Positions 23,086-36,280 of a DNA stretch of 64,000 nucleotides are shown one piece after another. The stretch comes from Delphinapterus leucas. Taxonomy: Eukaryota > Chordata > Mammalia > Artiodactyla > Monodontidae. A program made the translations under genes and the position numbers. Where the stretch lies: positions 3,332,886 to 3,396,885 of the forward strand of contig NW_022098067.1 in assembly GCF_002288925.2 (NCBI RefSeq). Reading direction: 5' to 3'. Below the pieces are notes generated by a model. It saw only the letters and a program-made list of their open reading frames with translations, was not told the DNA's origin and made no database searches. Position 1 is the stretch's first letter; each line of letters begins with the position of its first letter.

Positions 23086-26000
23086 GAAATAATATGTTAC
23101 TAAACAAGCAATGGATCACTGAAGAAGTCAAAGAGGAAATTAAAAAGTACCTAGAGACAAATAATAATGAAAACATGATGATCCAAAACGTGTGGGATGC
23201 AACAAAAGCAGTTCTAAGAAGGGAGTTTATACCAATACAATCTTACCACATGAAAGAAGAAAAACTTCAAATAAACAACCAAACCTTACATTTAAAGCAA
23301 CTAGAAAAGAAAAACAAACAAAACCTAAAGGAAAGAAATCATAAAGATCAGGGCAGAAATAAAAGAAATAGAGACAAAGAAAACAATAGCAAAGATGAAT
23401 GAAACTAAAAGCTGGTTCTTTGAAAATATAAACAAAATTGATAAAATTTAGCCAGACACATCAAGAAAAAAAGGGAGAAGAATTAAATCAATGAAAAAGG
23501 AGAAGTTACAACTGACACCACAGAAATACAAAGGATCATAAGAGACTACTACAAGCAACTTATATGCCAATAAAATGGACAACCTGGAAGAAATGGACAA
23601 ATTCTTAGAAATGCACAAGCTGTCAAGACTGAACCAGGAAGAAATAGAAAACAGAAGTAGAAAATATGAACAGAACAATCACAAATACTGAAATTGAAAC
23701 TGTGATTAAAAAAACTTCCAACAAACAAAAGTTGAGGACTAGATGGGGAATTCTACTGGGGAATTCTACTAAATGCAAGGAATTTATACCAATCCTTCTC
23801 AAACTCTTCCAAAAGATTGAAGAGGAAGGAAAACTCACAAATGCATTCTACAAAGCCACCATCAACCTGATACCAAAACCAAAGATACCGCAAAAGAAAG
23901 AAAATCACAGGCCAATATCACTGATGAATATAGACACAAAATACTCAATAAAATACTAGCAAACTGAAGTCCAACAACACATTAAAAGCATCACACACCA
24001 TGATCAAGTGGGATTTATGCCAGGGATGAAAGGATTCTTACACACACACAAATCAATCAATGGGATACACCACATTATTAACCTGATGAATTAAAACCAT
24101 ATCATCATCTCAATAGATGCAGGAAAATTTTCTGACAAAATTCAACATCCATTTATGATAAAAACTCTCCAGAAAGTGAGCATAGAGGGAAGCGACCTAG
24201 ACATAATAAAGGCCATATACAACAAACCCACAGCAAACATCATTCTCAATGGTGAAAACCTGAAAGCATTTTCTCTAAGATCAGGAACATGACAAGGATG
24301 TCCACTCTCACTAATTTTATTCAACATAGTTTTGGAAGACCTAGCCACAACAATCAGAGAACAAAAAGAAATAAAATTAACCCAAATTTGAAAAGAAGTA
24401 AATCTGTCACTCTGCAGATGACATGATAATATACATAGAAAATTCTAAAGATGCTACCAGAAAGCTCCTAGAGCTCATCAATGAATTTGGTAAAGTTGCA
24501 GGATACAAAATTAATATGCAGAAATCTCTTGCACTTCCTATACACTAACAATGAAAGATCAGAAAGAGAAATTAAGGCAACAATACCATTTACCATCTCA
24601 TTGAAAAGAATAAAATATCTAGGAATAATCCTATTTAAGAGACAAAAGACCAGTACTCAGAAAACTATAAGATACTAATAAAAGAAATCAAAGATGACAC
24701 AAACAGATGGAGAGTTACACTGTGTTCTTGGATTGGAAGAATCAGTATTGGCAAATGACTATACTATCCAAAGTAATCTACAGGTTCAATGCAATCCCTA
24801 ACCAAATACATTTTTGACTGAATTAGAAGAAAACATTTTACAATTCGTATGGGAACACAAAAGACCCTGAATAGCCAAAGCAATTTGAGAAAGAAAAATG
24901 GAGCTGGAGGAATCAGGTTCCCTGATTTCAGACTATACTACAAAATTACAGTAACCAAAGGAGTATGGTACTGGCACAAAACAGAAATATAGATCAATGT
25001 AACAGGATAGAAAGTCCAGAGATAAATGCAAGCACATACATATGGTTACCTAATCTATGACAATGGAGGCAAGAATACACAATGGAGAAAAGGCAGTCTC
25101 TTCATTAAGTGATGCTGGGAAAACTGGACAGCTACATGTAAAAGAATGAAATTAGAACACTCCCTAACACGATACACAAAAATACAGTCAAAATGGATTA
25201 AATATCTAAATATAAGGCTGGATACTATTAAAGTTTTAGAGAAAACCATAAGTAGAACCCTCTATGGCATAAGCAGAACCCTCTATGACATAAATTGCAG
25301 CAAGGTTTTTTTGATCAACATCCTAGAGTAATGAAAATAAAAAGAAAAATTTTTAAATGGGGTGAACTTAAAAGCTCTTGAACAGCAGAGGAAACCACAA
25401 ACAAAACAAAAAACAGCCCACAGAAAGGGAGAAAATATTTGCAAATTAAGTGACTGACAAGGGATTAATCTCCAAAATATACAAACAGCACATACAGCTC
25501 AATATCAAAAAAAACAAACAATGCAATCAAAAAATGGGCAAAAGATCTAAATAGACATTTCTCCAAAGAACACATACAGATGAACAAAAAGCACATGAAA
25601 AGATGTTAAACATCACTAATTATTAGAGAAATACAAGCCAAAACTACAATGACTATCAACTCACACCAGTCATAATGGCCATCATCAAAAAATCTACAAA
25701 CAAAAAATGTTGGAGAGGGTGTGGAGAAAAGGGAACTATTCTCACAGTGTTGTGGGAATGTAAATTGGTACAGCCACTATGGAGAACAGTATGGAAGTTC
25801 CTTAAAATATGAAAAATAATGCTGTCATATGGCCGAGAAATTCTACTCCTAGGCATATGTCCAGACAAAAACACGGTTCAAAAGGATACAGGCACCCCAA
25901 TGTTCATTGCAACACTGTTTACAGTAGCCAAGACATGGAAGCAATCTAAATGTTCACCAGCAGAGGAATGGATAAGGAAGATGTGGTACATATATACAAT

Positions 26001-26156
26001 GGACTATTATTCTACCTTAAAAAGAATGAAATAATGCCATTTACAGCAACATGGATGGACCTAGAGTTTGTCATACAGAGTGAAGTTAAGTCAGACAAAG
26101 AAAGATAAATATCACATGACATCACTTATAGGTGGAATCTAAAAAAAATGGCACAG
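23086..26156 (+). mobile_element. Old 5'-truncated L1 (G), ORF2 part only
   Basis: Begins inside ORF2 at the segment equivalent to LLNKQWITEEVKEEIKKYL, well after the endonuclease domain. It runs through the RT region (GFMPGMKGF near 24010) with the core motif frame-shifted (CTCTGCAGATGACATGATA at about 24411), to the C-terminal knuckle region near 25710 and a GGTGGAATCTAAAAAAAATG 3' end at about 26130. It is more diverged than B-F and uses an older-type 3' end (ATGACATCACTTATAGGTGG). It has no 3' UTR or tail, because L1 E starts immediately after it. All frames are short and broken. Confidence 0.88.
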
Positions 26157-28180
26157 AGGGGAGACCTTCAAGATGGCAGAAGAGTAAGACTTGGAGATCA
26201 CCTTCCTCTCCACAAATACATAAACAACACATCGACACATGGAACAACTCCTACAGAACACCTACTGAATGCTGGCAGAAGACCTGACTTCACAAAAGGC
26301 AAGAAATTCCCCATGTGCCTGGGTAGGGCAAAAGAAAAAACAGAGACAAAAGAACAGGGATGGGACCGGCACCTCTGGGAGGGAGCTGTGAAGGAGGAAA
26401 TGTTTCCACACACTAGGAAGCCCTTTACTAGCAGAGTTGGGTGGGAGGAGTGGTGGTGAAGGGGAAGCTTTGGAGCCACGGAGGAGAGCACAGCTATAGG
26501 AGTGCTGAGGGCAATGTGGAGAGATTCCCACACAGAGGATTGGTGACAACCAGCACTCACCAGCCCGAGAGGCTTGTCTGCTCATCCTCCGCCTGGGACG
26601 GGTGGGGTCTTGAAGGTGAGTCTCTGGATTCGCAGTACAGACCCAGGAAAAGGGATAGGGTTGGCTGCATGAACACAACCTGAAGGGGGCTAGTGTGTCA
26701 CAGCTAGCCAGGAAGGAGTCCAGGAAAAAGTCTGAAACTGCCTAAGATGCAAGAGAACATTGTTTCAGGGTGTGCAAGGAGACGGGATGCAGAGCACCAC
26801 CTAAAAGAGCTACTGAGATGGGCATCAGCCATAGCTACCAGCGTGGACCACAGAGATGGGCATGAAAAGCTAAGGCTGCTGCTGCAGCCACCAAGAAGCC
26901 TACGTGCAAGTACAGGTCACTATCCACATATCACCTCCTGGGAGCCAGTGCAGCCCACCACAGCCAGGGTCCCATGATCCAGGGATAACTTCTCCAGGAG
27001 AACACATGTCATGCCTCAGGCTGTTGCAACATCATGCTGGCCTCTGCCACCACAGGCATTCCATACCCCTCTCTCCCCACAGCCTGAGTGAGCCAGAGCC
27101 CCCTAATCGGCTGCTACTTTAATCCCCTTCTGTCTGAGCAAAGAAAAGACGTCCTCAGGCGACCTACACACAGAGGCAGGGCCAAATCCAAAGCTGAACC
27201 ACAAGAGTTGTGCAAACAAAGAAGAGAAAGGGAAATCTCACCCAGCAGCCACAGGAGCAGTGGATTAAATCTCCACAGTCAACTTGATGTACACTGCATC
27301 TGTGGAATACCTGAATAGACAATGAATTGAGGAGGTGGACTTTGGGAGCAATTTTATATATATATATATTTTTTTCCCCTTTTTCTCTTTTTGTGAGTGT
27401 GTAGTATATGCTTCTGTGTGTGTTTTTGTCTGTATATCTTTGCTTTTACCATTTGTCCTAGGGTTCTGTCTTTCCTTTTCTTTTTCTTTTTTTTTTCTTA
27501 ATTATAGATTTTAGCGCTTGTTATCATTGGTGGATTGGATTTTTGGTTTGTTTGTTCTCTTCTTTTTACTTTCCTTTTTTTTAATTTTTAAATTATTTTT
27601 TAATAATTTTTTTTATTTTAATTATTTTATTTTATTTTATTTTACCTTTCTTTCTTTCTTTTCTTCTCCCTTTTATTCTGAGGCATGTGGTTGACAGGCT
27701 ATTGGTGTTACAGCCAGGCCCCAGGGCTCTGCTTCAGAGGTGGGAGAGCCAAGTTCAGGGCACTGGTACACAACAGACCTCCCAGCTCCACATAATATCA
27801 CATGGCAAAAATCTCCCAGAGATATCCATTGCAATGTCAAGACCCAGCTCCATTCAACGACCAGAAAGCTACAGTGCTGGACACCCTATGTCAAACAACT
27901 AGTAAGACAGGGAGACAACTCCACCCATTAGCAGAGAGGCTGCCTAAAATCTTAATAAGGTACAACACACCCCAAAACACATCACCAGATGTGGACCTGA
28001 CCACCAGAAAGACAAGATCCAACCTCATCCACCAGAACAGAGGCACTAGTCCCCTCCACCAGGAAGCCTACACAACCCACTGAAACAACCATAGCCAGTG
28101 GGGGCAGAAACAAAAAACAACAGGAACTACGAACCTGAAGCCTGCAAAAAGGAGACCCCAAACCCAGTAAAATAAGCAAA

Positions 28181-29091
28181 ATGAAAAGACAGAAAAACAC
28201 ACAAAAGATGAAGGAGCAAGGTAAAAACCCACCAGACCTAACAAATGAAGAGGAAATAGGCAGTCTATCTGAAAAAGAATTCAGAATAATGATACTAAAG
28301 ATGATAAAAAATCTTGGAAATAGAATGGAGAAAATACAAGAAACAAGGACCTAAACAATGTTTAACAAGGACCTAGAAGAACTAAAGAGCAAACAAACAA
28401 ACAGTGATGAACAACACAATAAATGAATTTAAAAATTCTCTAGAAGGGATCAAGAGCAGAATAACTGAGGCAGAAGAATAGATAAGTGACCTGGAAGATA
28501 AAATAGTGGAAATAACTACTGCAGAGCAGAATAAAGAAAAAAGAATGAAAAGATTTGAAGACAGTCTCAGAGACCACTGGAACAACATTACATGCACCAA
28601 CATAGAATTATAGGGCTGCAGAAGAAGAAGATGAAAAGAAAGGGACTGAGAAAATATTTAAAGAGATTATTGTTGAAAACTTCCCTAATATGGGAAAGGA
28701 AATAGTTAATCAATTCGAGGAAGCACAGAGAGCCCCATACAGGATTAATCCAAGGAGAAACACACAAAGGCACACATTAATCAAACTATCAAACATTAAA
28801 TACAAAGAAAAAATATTAAAAGCAGCAAGGGAAAAACAATAAACAACACACATGGGAATCTCCATAATGTTAACAGCTGATCTTTCAGCAGAAACTCTGC
28901 AAGCCAGAAGGGAGTGGAAGGGCATATTTAAAGTGATGAAGGAGAAAAACCTACAACCAAGATTACTCTACCCAGCAAGGATCTCATTCAGATTTGATGA
29001 AGAAATTAAAACCTTTACAGAAAAGGAAAAGCTAAGAAAATTCACCACCACCAAACCAGCTTTACAACAAATGCTAAAGGAACTTCTCTAG
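28181..29091 (+). pseudogene. ORF1: L1 ORF1 (E), split by in-frame TAA-ACA-ATG
   Basis: ATG at 28181 is in the usual AAGCAAA context. After 57 codons (N-terminal region and start of the coiled coil) the frame meets TAA at 28352-28354, followed by ACA and an ATG at 28358-28360 in the same frame. Relative to B, C and F this is a 15-bp in-frame insertion, AGGACCTAAACAATG. Later indels and a TAG near 28480 break the remainder. The last 79 codons (28852-29091) are open: ITADLSAETLQARREWKG and so on, ending LKELL-TAG. The product would be the L1 RNA-binding protein; it is not made intact. Confidence 0.88.
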
Positions 29092-29149
29092 GCAAGAAAC
29101 ACAGGAGAAGGAAAAGACCTACAAAAACAAACCCAAAACAATTAAGAAA

Positions 29150-32100
29150 ATGGTAATAGGAACATACATATCGATAATTACCTTAAATGTACATGGATTA
29201 AATGCTCCAACCAAAAGACATAGACTGGCTGAATGGTTACAAAAACAAGACCCATATATATGCTGTCTACAAGAGACCCACTTCAGGCCTAGGGACACAT
29301 ACAGACTGAAAGTGAGGGGATGGAAAAAGATATACCATGTAAATGGAAATCAAAAGAAAGCTGGAGTAGCAATTCTCATATCAGACAAAATAGACTTTAA
29401 AACAAAGACTATTACAAGAGAAACAGAAAGGCACAACATAATGATCAACAGATCAATCCAAGAAGAAGATATAACAGTTGTAAATATTTATGCATTTAAC
29501 ATAGGAGCACCTCAATATATAAGGCAAATACTAACAGTCAAAAAGGGAAATTGACAGTAACACATTCTTAGCAGGGGACTTTATCACCCCAATTTCATGA
29601 ATGGACAGATCATCCAAAATGAAAATAAAAAAGGAAACACAAGCTTTAAATGATACATTAAACAAGATGGACTTAATTGATATTTATAGAACATTCCATC
29701 CAAAAACAACAGAATACACTTCTAAAATGTGCATGAACATTCTCCAAGATAGATCATATCTTGGGTCACAAATCAAGCCTTGATAAATTTAAGAAAATTG
29801 AAATCTTATCAAATATCTTTACTGAACACAATGCTATGACACTAGATATCAATTTCAGGAAAAAATCTGGAAAAATACAAACACATACAAGCTAAACAAT
29901 ACACTACTTAATAACCAAGAGATCACTGAATAAATCAAAGAGGAAATAAAAAAATACCTAGAAACAAATGACAATGAAAACCTATAAGATGCAGCAAAAG
30001 CCATTCTAACAGGGAAGTTTATAGGAATACAATCCTACCTTAAGAAAGAAGAAACATCTCAAATAAACAACCTAACCTTACACCTTAAATAATTATAGAA
30101 GGAAGAACAAAAAACCCCCAAAATTAGCAGAAGGAGAGAAATCATAAAGATCAGATCAGAAATAAATGAAAAAGAAATGAAGGAAACAATAGCAAAGATC
30201 AATAAAACTAAAAGCTGGTTCTTTGAGAAGATAAACAAAATTGATAAACAATTAGCCACATTTATCAGAAAAAAAGGGACAGGACTCAAATCAATAGAAT
30301 TAGAAATGAAAAAGGAGAAGTAACAATAGACACTACAGAAGTACAAAGGATCATGAGAGATTACTACAAGCAACTCTATGAATAAAATGGACAACCTGGA
30401 AGAAATGGACAAATTCTTAGAGTGCACAACCTTCCTAGACTGAACCAGGGAGAAATAGAAAATATGAACAGACCAATCATAAGCAATGAAATTGAAACTG
30501 TGACTAAAAATCTTCCAAAAAACAGAAGCCCAGGACCAGATGGCTTCACAGGTGAATTCTATCAGACATTTAGAGAAGAGCTAACACCTACCCTTCTCAA
30601 ACTCTTCCAAAATATAACAGAGCAAGGAACACTCCCAAACTCATTCTACGAGGCCACTGTCACCGTGATACCAAAAGCAGACAAAGATGTCACAAACAAA
30701 GAAAACTACAAGCCAATATCACTGATTAATATAGATGCAAAAATCCTCAACAAAATACTAGCAAACAGAATCCAACAGCACATGAAAAGGATCATACACC
30801 ATGATCAAGTGGGGTTTATCTCAGGAATGCAAGGATTCTTCAATATATGCAAATCAATCAATGTGATACACCATATTAACAAATTGAAGGAGGAAAAGCA
30901 TATGATCATCTCAATAGATGCAGAGAAAGTTTTTGACAAATTTCAACACCCATTTTTGATGAAAACCCTCCAGAAAGTAGGCATAGAGGGAACTTACCTC
31001 AACATAATAAAGGCCATATATGACAAACCCACAGCCAACATAATAAAGGCCATATATGACAAACTCACAGCCAACATCATCCTCAATGGAGAGAAACCTT
31101 AACCATTTCCACTAAAATCAGGAACAAGACAAGGTTGCCCACTCTCACCACTATTATTTAACATAGTCTTTGAAGGTTCAGCCATAGCAATCAGAAAGGA
31201 GAAATAAATAAAAGGAATTCAAATCAGAAAAGAAGAAGCAAAGCTGTCACTGTTTGCAGATGACATGATACTATACATAGAGAATCCTAAAGATAATACC
31301 AGAAAACTTCTAGAGCTAATTAATGAATGTGGTAAAGTAGCAGGATACAAAATTAATGCACAGAAATCTCCTGCATTCCTATACACTAATGATGAAAAAT
31401 CTGAAAGAGAAATTAAGGAAACACTCCCAATTACCATTGCAACAAAAAGAATAAAATGCCTAGGAATAAACCTACTTAAGGAGAAAAAAGACCTGTATGC
31501 AGAAAATTATAAGACACTGATGAAAGAAATTAAAGTGGATCCAAAGAGATGGAGAAATATACTATGTGGGTGGATTGGAAGAATCAACATTGTAAAAATG
31601 ACTATACAACCCAAAGTAATCTACAAATTCAATGCAATCCCTATGAAACAACCAATGGCATTTTTCTGAGAACTAGAACAAAACATTTCACAATTTGTAT
31701 GGAAACACAAAAGACCCCGAATAGCCAAAGCTATGTTGAGAAAGAAAAACAGAGCTGGAGGAATCAGGCTCCCAGGCTTCAGACTATACTAGAAATCTGC
31801 AGTAATCAAGATAGTATGGTACTGGCATAAAAACAGAAATATAGATCAATGGAAGAGGACAGAAAACCCAGAGATAAACCCACGCACATATGGTCACCTT
31901 ATCTTTGATAAAGGAGACAAGAATATACAATGGAGAAAAGACAGCCTCTTCTATAAGTGGTGCCTGGAAAACTGGACAGCTACATGTAAAAGAATTAAAT
32001 TAGAACATTCTCTATCACCATACACAAAAATAAACTCAAATTGCATTAAAGACCTAAATGTAAGTCCAGACACTAGAAAACTCTTACAGGAAAACATAGG

Positions 32101-32964
32101 CAGAACACTCTATGACATATATCACAGGAAGATCCTTTTTGACCCACCTCCTACAGAAATGGAAATAAAAACAAAAATAAACAAATGGGACCTAATGAAA
32201 CTTAAAAGCTTTTGCACAGCTAAGGAAACCATAAACAAGACCAAAAGACAACCTCAGAATGGGAGGAAGTATTTGCCAACGAAGCAACTGACAAAGGATT
32301 AATCTCCAAAATTTACTAGAAGCTCAATATCAAAGAAGCAAATAACCCAATCCAAAAATAAGCAGAAGACCTAAATAGACATTTCTCCAAAGAAGATATA
32401 CAGATATACATGAAAGCATGCTCAACATCATTAATCATTAGAGAAATGCAAATCAAAACTACAGAGATATCTTTCAGTGGTCAGAATGGCCATCATCAAA
32501 AAATCTACAAACATTAAATTCTGGAGGGGGTGTGGAGAAAAGGGAACCCTCCTGCACTGTTGGTGGGAATGTAAATTGATACAGCCCCTATGGAGAACAG
32601 TATGAAGGTTCCTTAAAATACTAAAAATAGGACTACCATACGACCCAGCAATCCCACTTCTGTACATATACACTGAGAAATCCATTATTCAAAAGGAGTC
32701 ATGTACCACAGTGTTCACTGCAGCTCTATTTACAAGAGCCAGGACATGGAAGCAAGCTAAGTGTCCATCAGAGATGAATGGATAAAGAAGATGTGGTATA
32801 TATATATATATATATATACAATGGAATATTACTCAGCCATAAAAAGAAATGAAATTGAGTTATTTGTAGTGAGGTGGATGGGCCTAGAGTCTGTCATACA
32901 GAGTGAAGTAAGTCAGAAAGAGAAAAACAAATATAGTATGCTAACACATATATATGGAATCTAA
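29150..32964 (+). pseudogene. ORF2: L1 ORF2 (E), broken, intact FADD motif
   Basis: Starts at ATG 29150 (Met-Val-Ile-Gly-Thr-Tyr) and ends at TAA 32962-32964, at full length. The first 134 codons of the endonuclease are open (LQETHFRPRDTYR). A break follows near 29555. A 226-residue open piece (30422-31102) covers the RT fingers/palm, with [12 protein letters not shown] and [12 protein letters not shown]. The catalytic FADDMILY follows at about 31253. A 36-bp tandem duplication (31001-31036 and 31037-31072, one mismatch) adds 12 codons in frame. A TA-dinucleotide expansion at 32797-32819 also keeps frame. The C-terminal knuckle region lies near 32520-32580. Confidence 0.9.
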
Positions 32965-33334
32965 AAAAAAAAAAAAAGATCATGGAGAACCTAGGGGCAA
33001 GAGGGAATAAAGTCACAGACATACTAGAGAATTGACTTGAGGATACGGGGTGGGCAAAGGGTAAGCTGTGACAAAGTGAGAGAGCGGCATGGACATATAT
33101 ATACACTACCAAACTTAAAATGGATAGCTAGTGGGAAGCAGCCGCATAGCACAGGGAGATCAGCTCTGTGCTTTGTGACCACTTAGAGGAGTGGGATAGG
33201 GAGAGTGGGAGCGAGGGAGATGCAAGAGGGAAGAAATATGGGGCCATATGTATAACTGATTCACTATTTTATAAAGTAGAAACTAACACACCATGGTAAA
33301 GCAATTATACTCCAATAAAGATGTTAAAAAAAAG

Positions 33335-34029
33335 ATAAGATTTTGATCTCTTATCCAACTTTGTACATGTCTCTTATCTAAACATTTTCATTATCTTCAA
33401 ATAAGCAATGTTTATAACTTAATAAACCTAATATACATTAGTTCTTCTTGGCCTAATAGCAAAATCCAGATAACTCAGAAATAGAAGCTTTTTTAAGTTG
33501 TAGAATTCTATAAGCTTTACAGGTAAAGTTCTATATAATGAACAGTATGAAATGAACCACCACAGAACTTCTGAGAAATAGAAGTAATACTATTCCTTCT
33601 AAATAATTGTAAGAATTATTGTAATCTAAGAAAGTTAAATGACTTTTCCATTTCTGGGAAACAAAACTGTCAGATAATATGCAAAACATTTTTTCCAGGA
33701 AATGTGATAACACATTTAAAGGTAATTTATTAACATAATTAAAGAATCCATTTCCAAAAGATATTCTAGGCAGAGTGAGTGGCAGTAGCAAAATCACTGA
33801 AATAGAAAAGTTTGGGCTTCAGAAATACTTGATCACTATCTTAGAGAACCTGTATGAAAGTAGTGGGTTTGGGGCTGATAGAAAATTAAAAGACCTTGAT
33901 CTGGGGTAATGTATTGTTATCACTCATTAGATAATGAGTACCAATGAAGTTCTCAAACAAGAGAGTTCTTGAAAAAAATAATTTGGCAAAGAACTGTTGG
34001 GAAAAATTGAAGTTAGAAAAAAAAAGTGT
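33335..34029. other. AT-rich sequence, nothing recognised
   Basis: No L1, SINE or gene signal between the tail of L1 E and the next old L1. The expected remainder of the 3' UTR of L1 G is not present here. Confidence 0.4.
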
Positions 34030-34376
34030 GGGAATACCATCAAGAAATATGCTAAGTGAAATCAGCCAAACACACACACAAAAAAGAAACTGTATGATAT
34101 ATCTTATATTTTGTATCTAAAAAGTTGAATACCTAGAAGCAGAGAGTAGACTGGTGGTTACCAGGGGTGGGGAGGTGGGAAAAATTCAGTGATGTTTGTC
34201 AAAGTGTGTAAAGTTGAAGTTATGTAAGATGAATAAGTCTAGAGGTTCAGTGTACAGCATGATAACTCTAGTTAAAAATATTGCATTGCATACTGGAAAT
34301 TAGCTAAGAGGGTAGATTTCATATGCTTTTATCACACATACAAAAAATGTTAACTATGTGAGGGCATGATATTTTA
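34030..34376 (+). mobile_element. Old L1 (L1M-type) 3' UTR fragment
   Basis: Blocks typical of old mammalian L1 3' ends: AAGTGAAATCAGCCAAACAC, AGAAGCAGAGAGTAGACTGG, TGGTTACCAGGGGTGGGGAG and GTACAGCATGATAACTCTAG. Strongly diverged and non-coding. Confidence 0.75.
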
Positions 34377-35024
34377 GCTTGAGTATGGTATTCATTTCAC
34401 TACGTATATGTATCATCATGTTCACCTTACATACAATTTTTATTATCAAAAGGAAGTATACATCTAGTTATGTAATTTTGTTAATTAAAACTTTACACTG
34501 CCTTTCCATTGCTCTTAAGTACAAAATTTATTCATCTGTCCATCCATCCATTTATCTATATGCTCAATTATTCAACAAGTATTTTAAAAGCAGAAGAAAG
34601 ATGGATAGAAAGACAATACAATAAAAAGTATGTGGTCAGAGACATAAAGAGACCAGAGATTGGGTGCAATAAAATCCTGGAGCAGAGAGAGTCTGACTGA
34701 GGTTCTAATGAAAATTATTGCAGAGAGCTAGAGGAAATTGAGATAAAGAATGGAGCTTCCAATTTGGAGATTTTAAAGTCACATGAAGGCAGCCTTCAAA
34801 TGATCACTGTTGTGAGAATGTAAGTGTAAAGTATAAAGCCAGAAAAAAAGTGGGTAAAGTATCAGTAGGTGGTAAGAAAATGGAAAAAATGAGTATACAG
34901 TACTATTTTAAGAAATGAACTTTTAAATGGTTATAACACAGCTATGATCACTTTTATTGATCTTATACAGGTTCCTCAATGTTCTCCATCCCACTTCATA
35001 ATCAATTATTGATTTGTTTATTTG
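34377..35024. other. Single-copy sequence
   Basis: Contains a short ATCC-rich stretch (near 34540-34555). Nothing else recognised; the 81-residue plus-strand frame here shows no known domain. Confidence 0.4.
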
Positions 35025-35770
35025 CTTTAAAAATTTCCAGCTTTATTGAGGTATATTTGACATATAGATTTATATATGTTTAAGGTGTACAGCCTTATGT
35101 TTTGATTTATGTACATATTGTGAATTGATTACCACTATAATGTTAGTTAACACATCTGTTACCTCACATAGTTAACATTTGTGTGTGTGTGTGTGAGCAC
35201 TTAACAACTTTCAAGTATATCATACAGTATTGTTTACTATAGTCACCATGCTGTACATTAGCTCCCCAGAATTTATTCATCTTGTAACTAGAAATGTGTA
35301 CCCTCTGATCAGCATCTGCTCATTTCCCCTACTCCATAGCCCTTGGCAAGCATCATTCTACACTCTGTTTTTATGAGTTAGATTTTTTTTTAAGATTCTA
35401 CATATGATGAGATCATGCAGTATTTTTCTTTCTCTATCTGATTTATTTCACTTAGCATATTACCCCCAAGGTCCATTCATGTTGTTACAATAGCAGGATT
35501 TTATTTTTATGGCTAGATAGTATTCCACTGTAAATGTATACCACATTTTAAAAATGCATTCATCCTTCAGTGGATTCTTAGGCTGTTTCTACGTCTGGCT
35601 ATTGTGAATAATATTACAGCAAACATGGGGGTGCACTATCTTTGAGATAGTTATTTTAATTCCTTCAGTTATATACATAGAAGTTGGATTGCTAGACCAT
35701 ATGGTAGTTCTATTTTTTTATGTTTTGAGGAACCTCCATACTCTTTTCCATAGTGACTGTACCAATCACA
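35025..35770 (-). mobile_element. Old L1 (L1M-type) 3' end, minus strand
   Basis: The plus strand reads CCAGCTTTATTGAGGTATAT (L1M 3' UTR complement), TTACTATAGTCACCATGCTG, then TTTATGGCTAGATAGTATTC and CCTCCATACTCTTTTCCATA, which complement the C-terminal end of ORF2. A short GT run sits at 35181-35195. It is 5' truncated and non-coding. Confidence 0.82.
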
Positions 35771-35847
35771 ATCAACTCTTTGAACGAGTGGGTCTAAAAC
35801 AAGACTAATGCACAAGGTTTGCATGGAAGCCTTATGATCAGAAGCAT

Positions 35848-36280
35848 TGTTATGGATTTGTTCTGTTCCTTGAAAATGAATATGTTGAGGTACCTCCCAG
35901 TACCTCAGATTGTGGCCTTATTGAAACTAGAGTTATTGCAGTAGATTAGTTAAGATGAGGTCATACTGAAGTGGGCTAGACCCATAATCCAATAGGACTG
36001 GAGTCTTTATAAAAAGGTGAAATTTGGAAACAGATACACAGAAGAACTCCATGTAAACACAAATTGTTACATCTACAGTTCAAGTAGTGCCAAAGATTGC
36101 TAAAAGAAAGGCATGGAACTGATTCTTTCTTACAACTCTCAGAAGGAACCAACTCTGCCAGCACCTTACCTTGATCTCAAACTTCTAGCCTCCAGAACTG
36201 TGAGACAATAAATTTCTATTGTTTAAGCCACTCAATTTTGTGATACTTTGTTATGGTAGTCTTAGCAAACTGCTATAGCA
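35848..36280 (+). mobile_element. MLT1-type MaLR LTR
   Basis: Starts TGTTATGGATTTG and ends ...GCTATAGCA, so it has the TG...CA LTR ends. Internal blocks include AGTTAAGATGAGGTCATACT, CCCATAATCCAATAGGACTG, TTCTAGCCTCCAGAACTGTG and AATAAATTTCTATTGTTTAA (an LTR polyadenylation signal), all typical of MLT1. It is a solo LTR of about 433 bp with no internal genes. Confidence 0.85.

Larger units (their letters stand above)
26157..33334 (+). mobile_element. Full-length L1 (E)
   Basis: Starts with CTTCAAGATGGCAGAAGAG at the 5' end. The 5' UTR runs to 28180 (T-rich tract with TATATATATATA at 27356-27370), followed by ORF1 (28181-29091), ORF2 (29150-32964), a 3' UTR with TGGGCAAAGGGTAAGC near 33050, AATAAAG near 33316 and a short A-run. 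Total is about 7.2 kb, so it is complete in length. No convincing target duplication is visible, and the 3' part of the L1 it abuts (G) is missing on the far side. It shares the ORF1 TAA-ACA-ATG insertion with copy D. Confidence 0.92.

Noticed and set aside
24040..24052. Short CA run and other simple repeats as CRISPR-like arrays
   Set aside because: This is vertebrate DNA with dispersed transposons. No regularly spaced direct repeats with unique spacers exist.
26157..33334. E or C as an intact, active L1
   Set aside because: Both have several stops and frameshifts in ORF1 and ORF2. Only isolated domains such as the endonuclease of C remain open.
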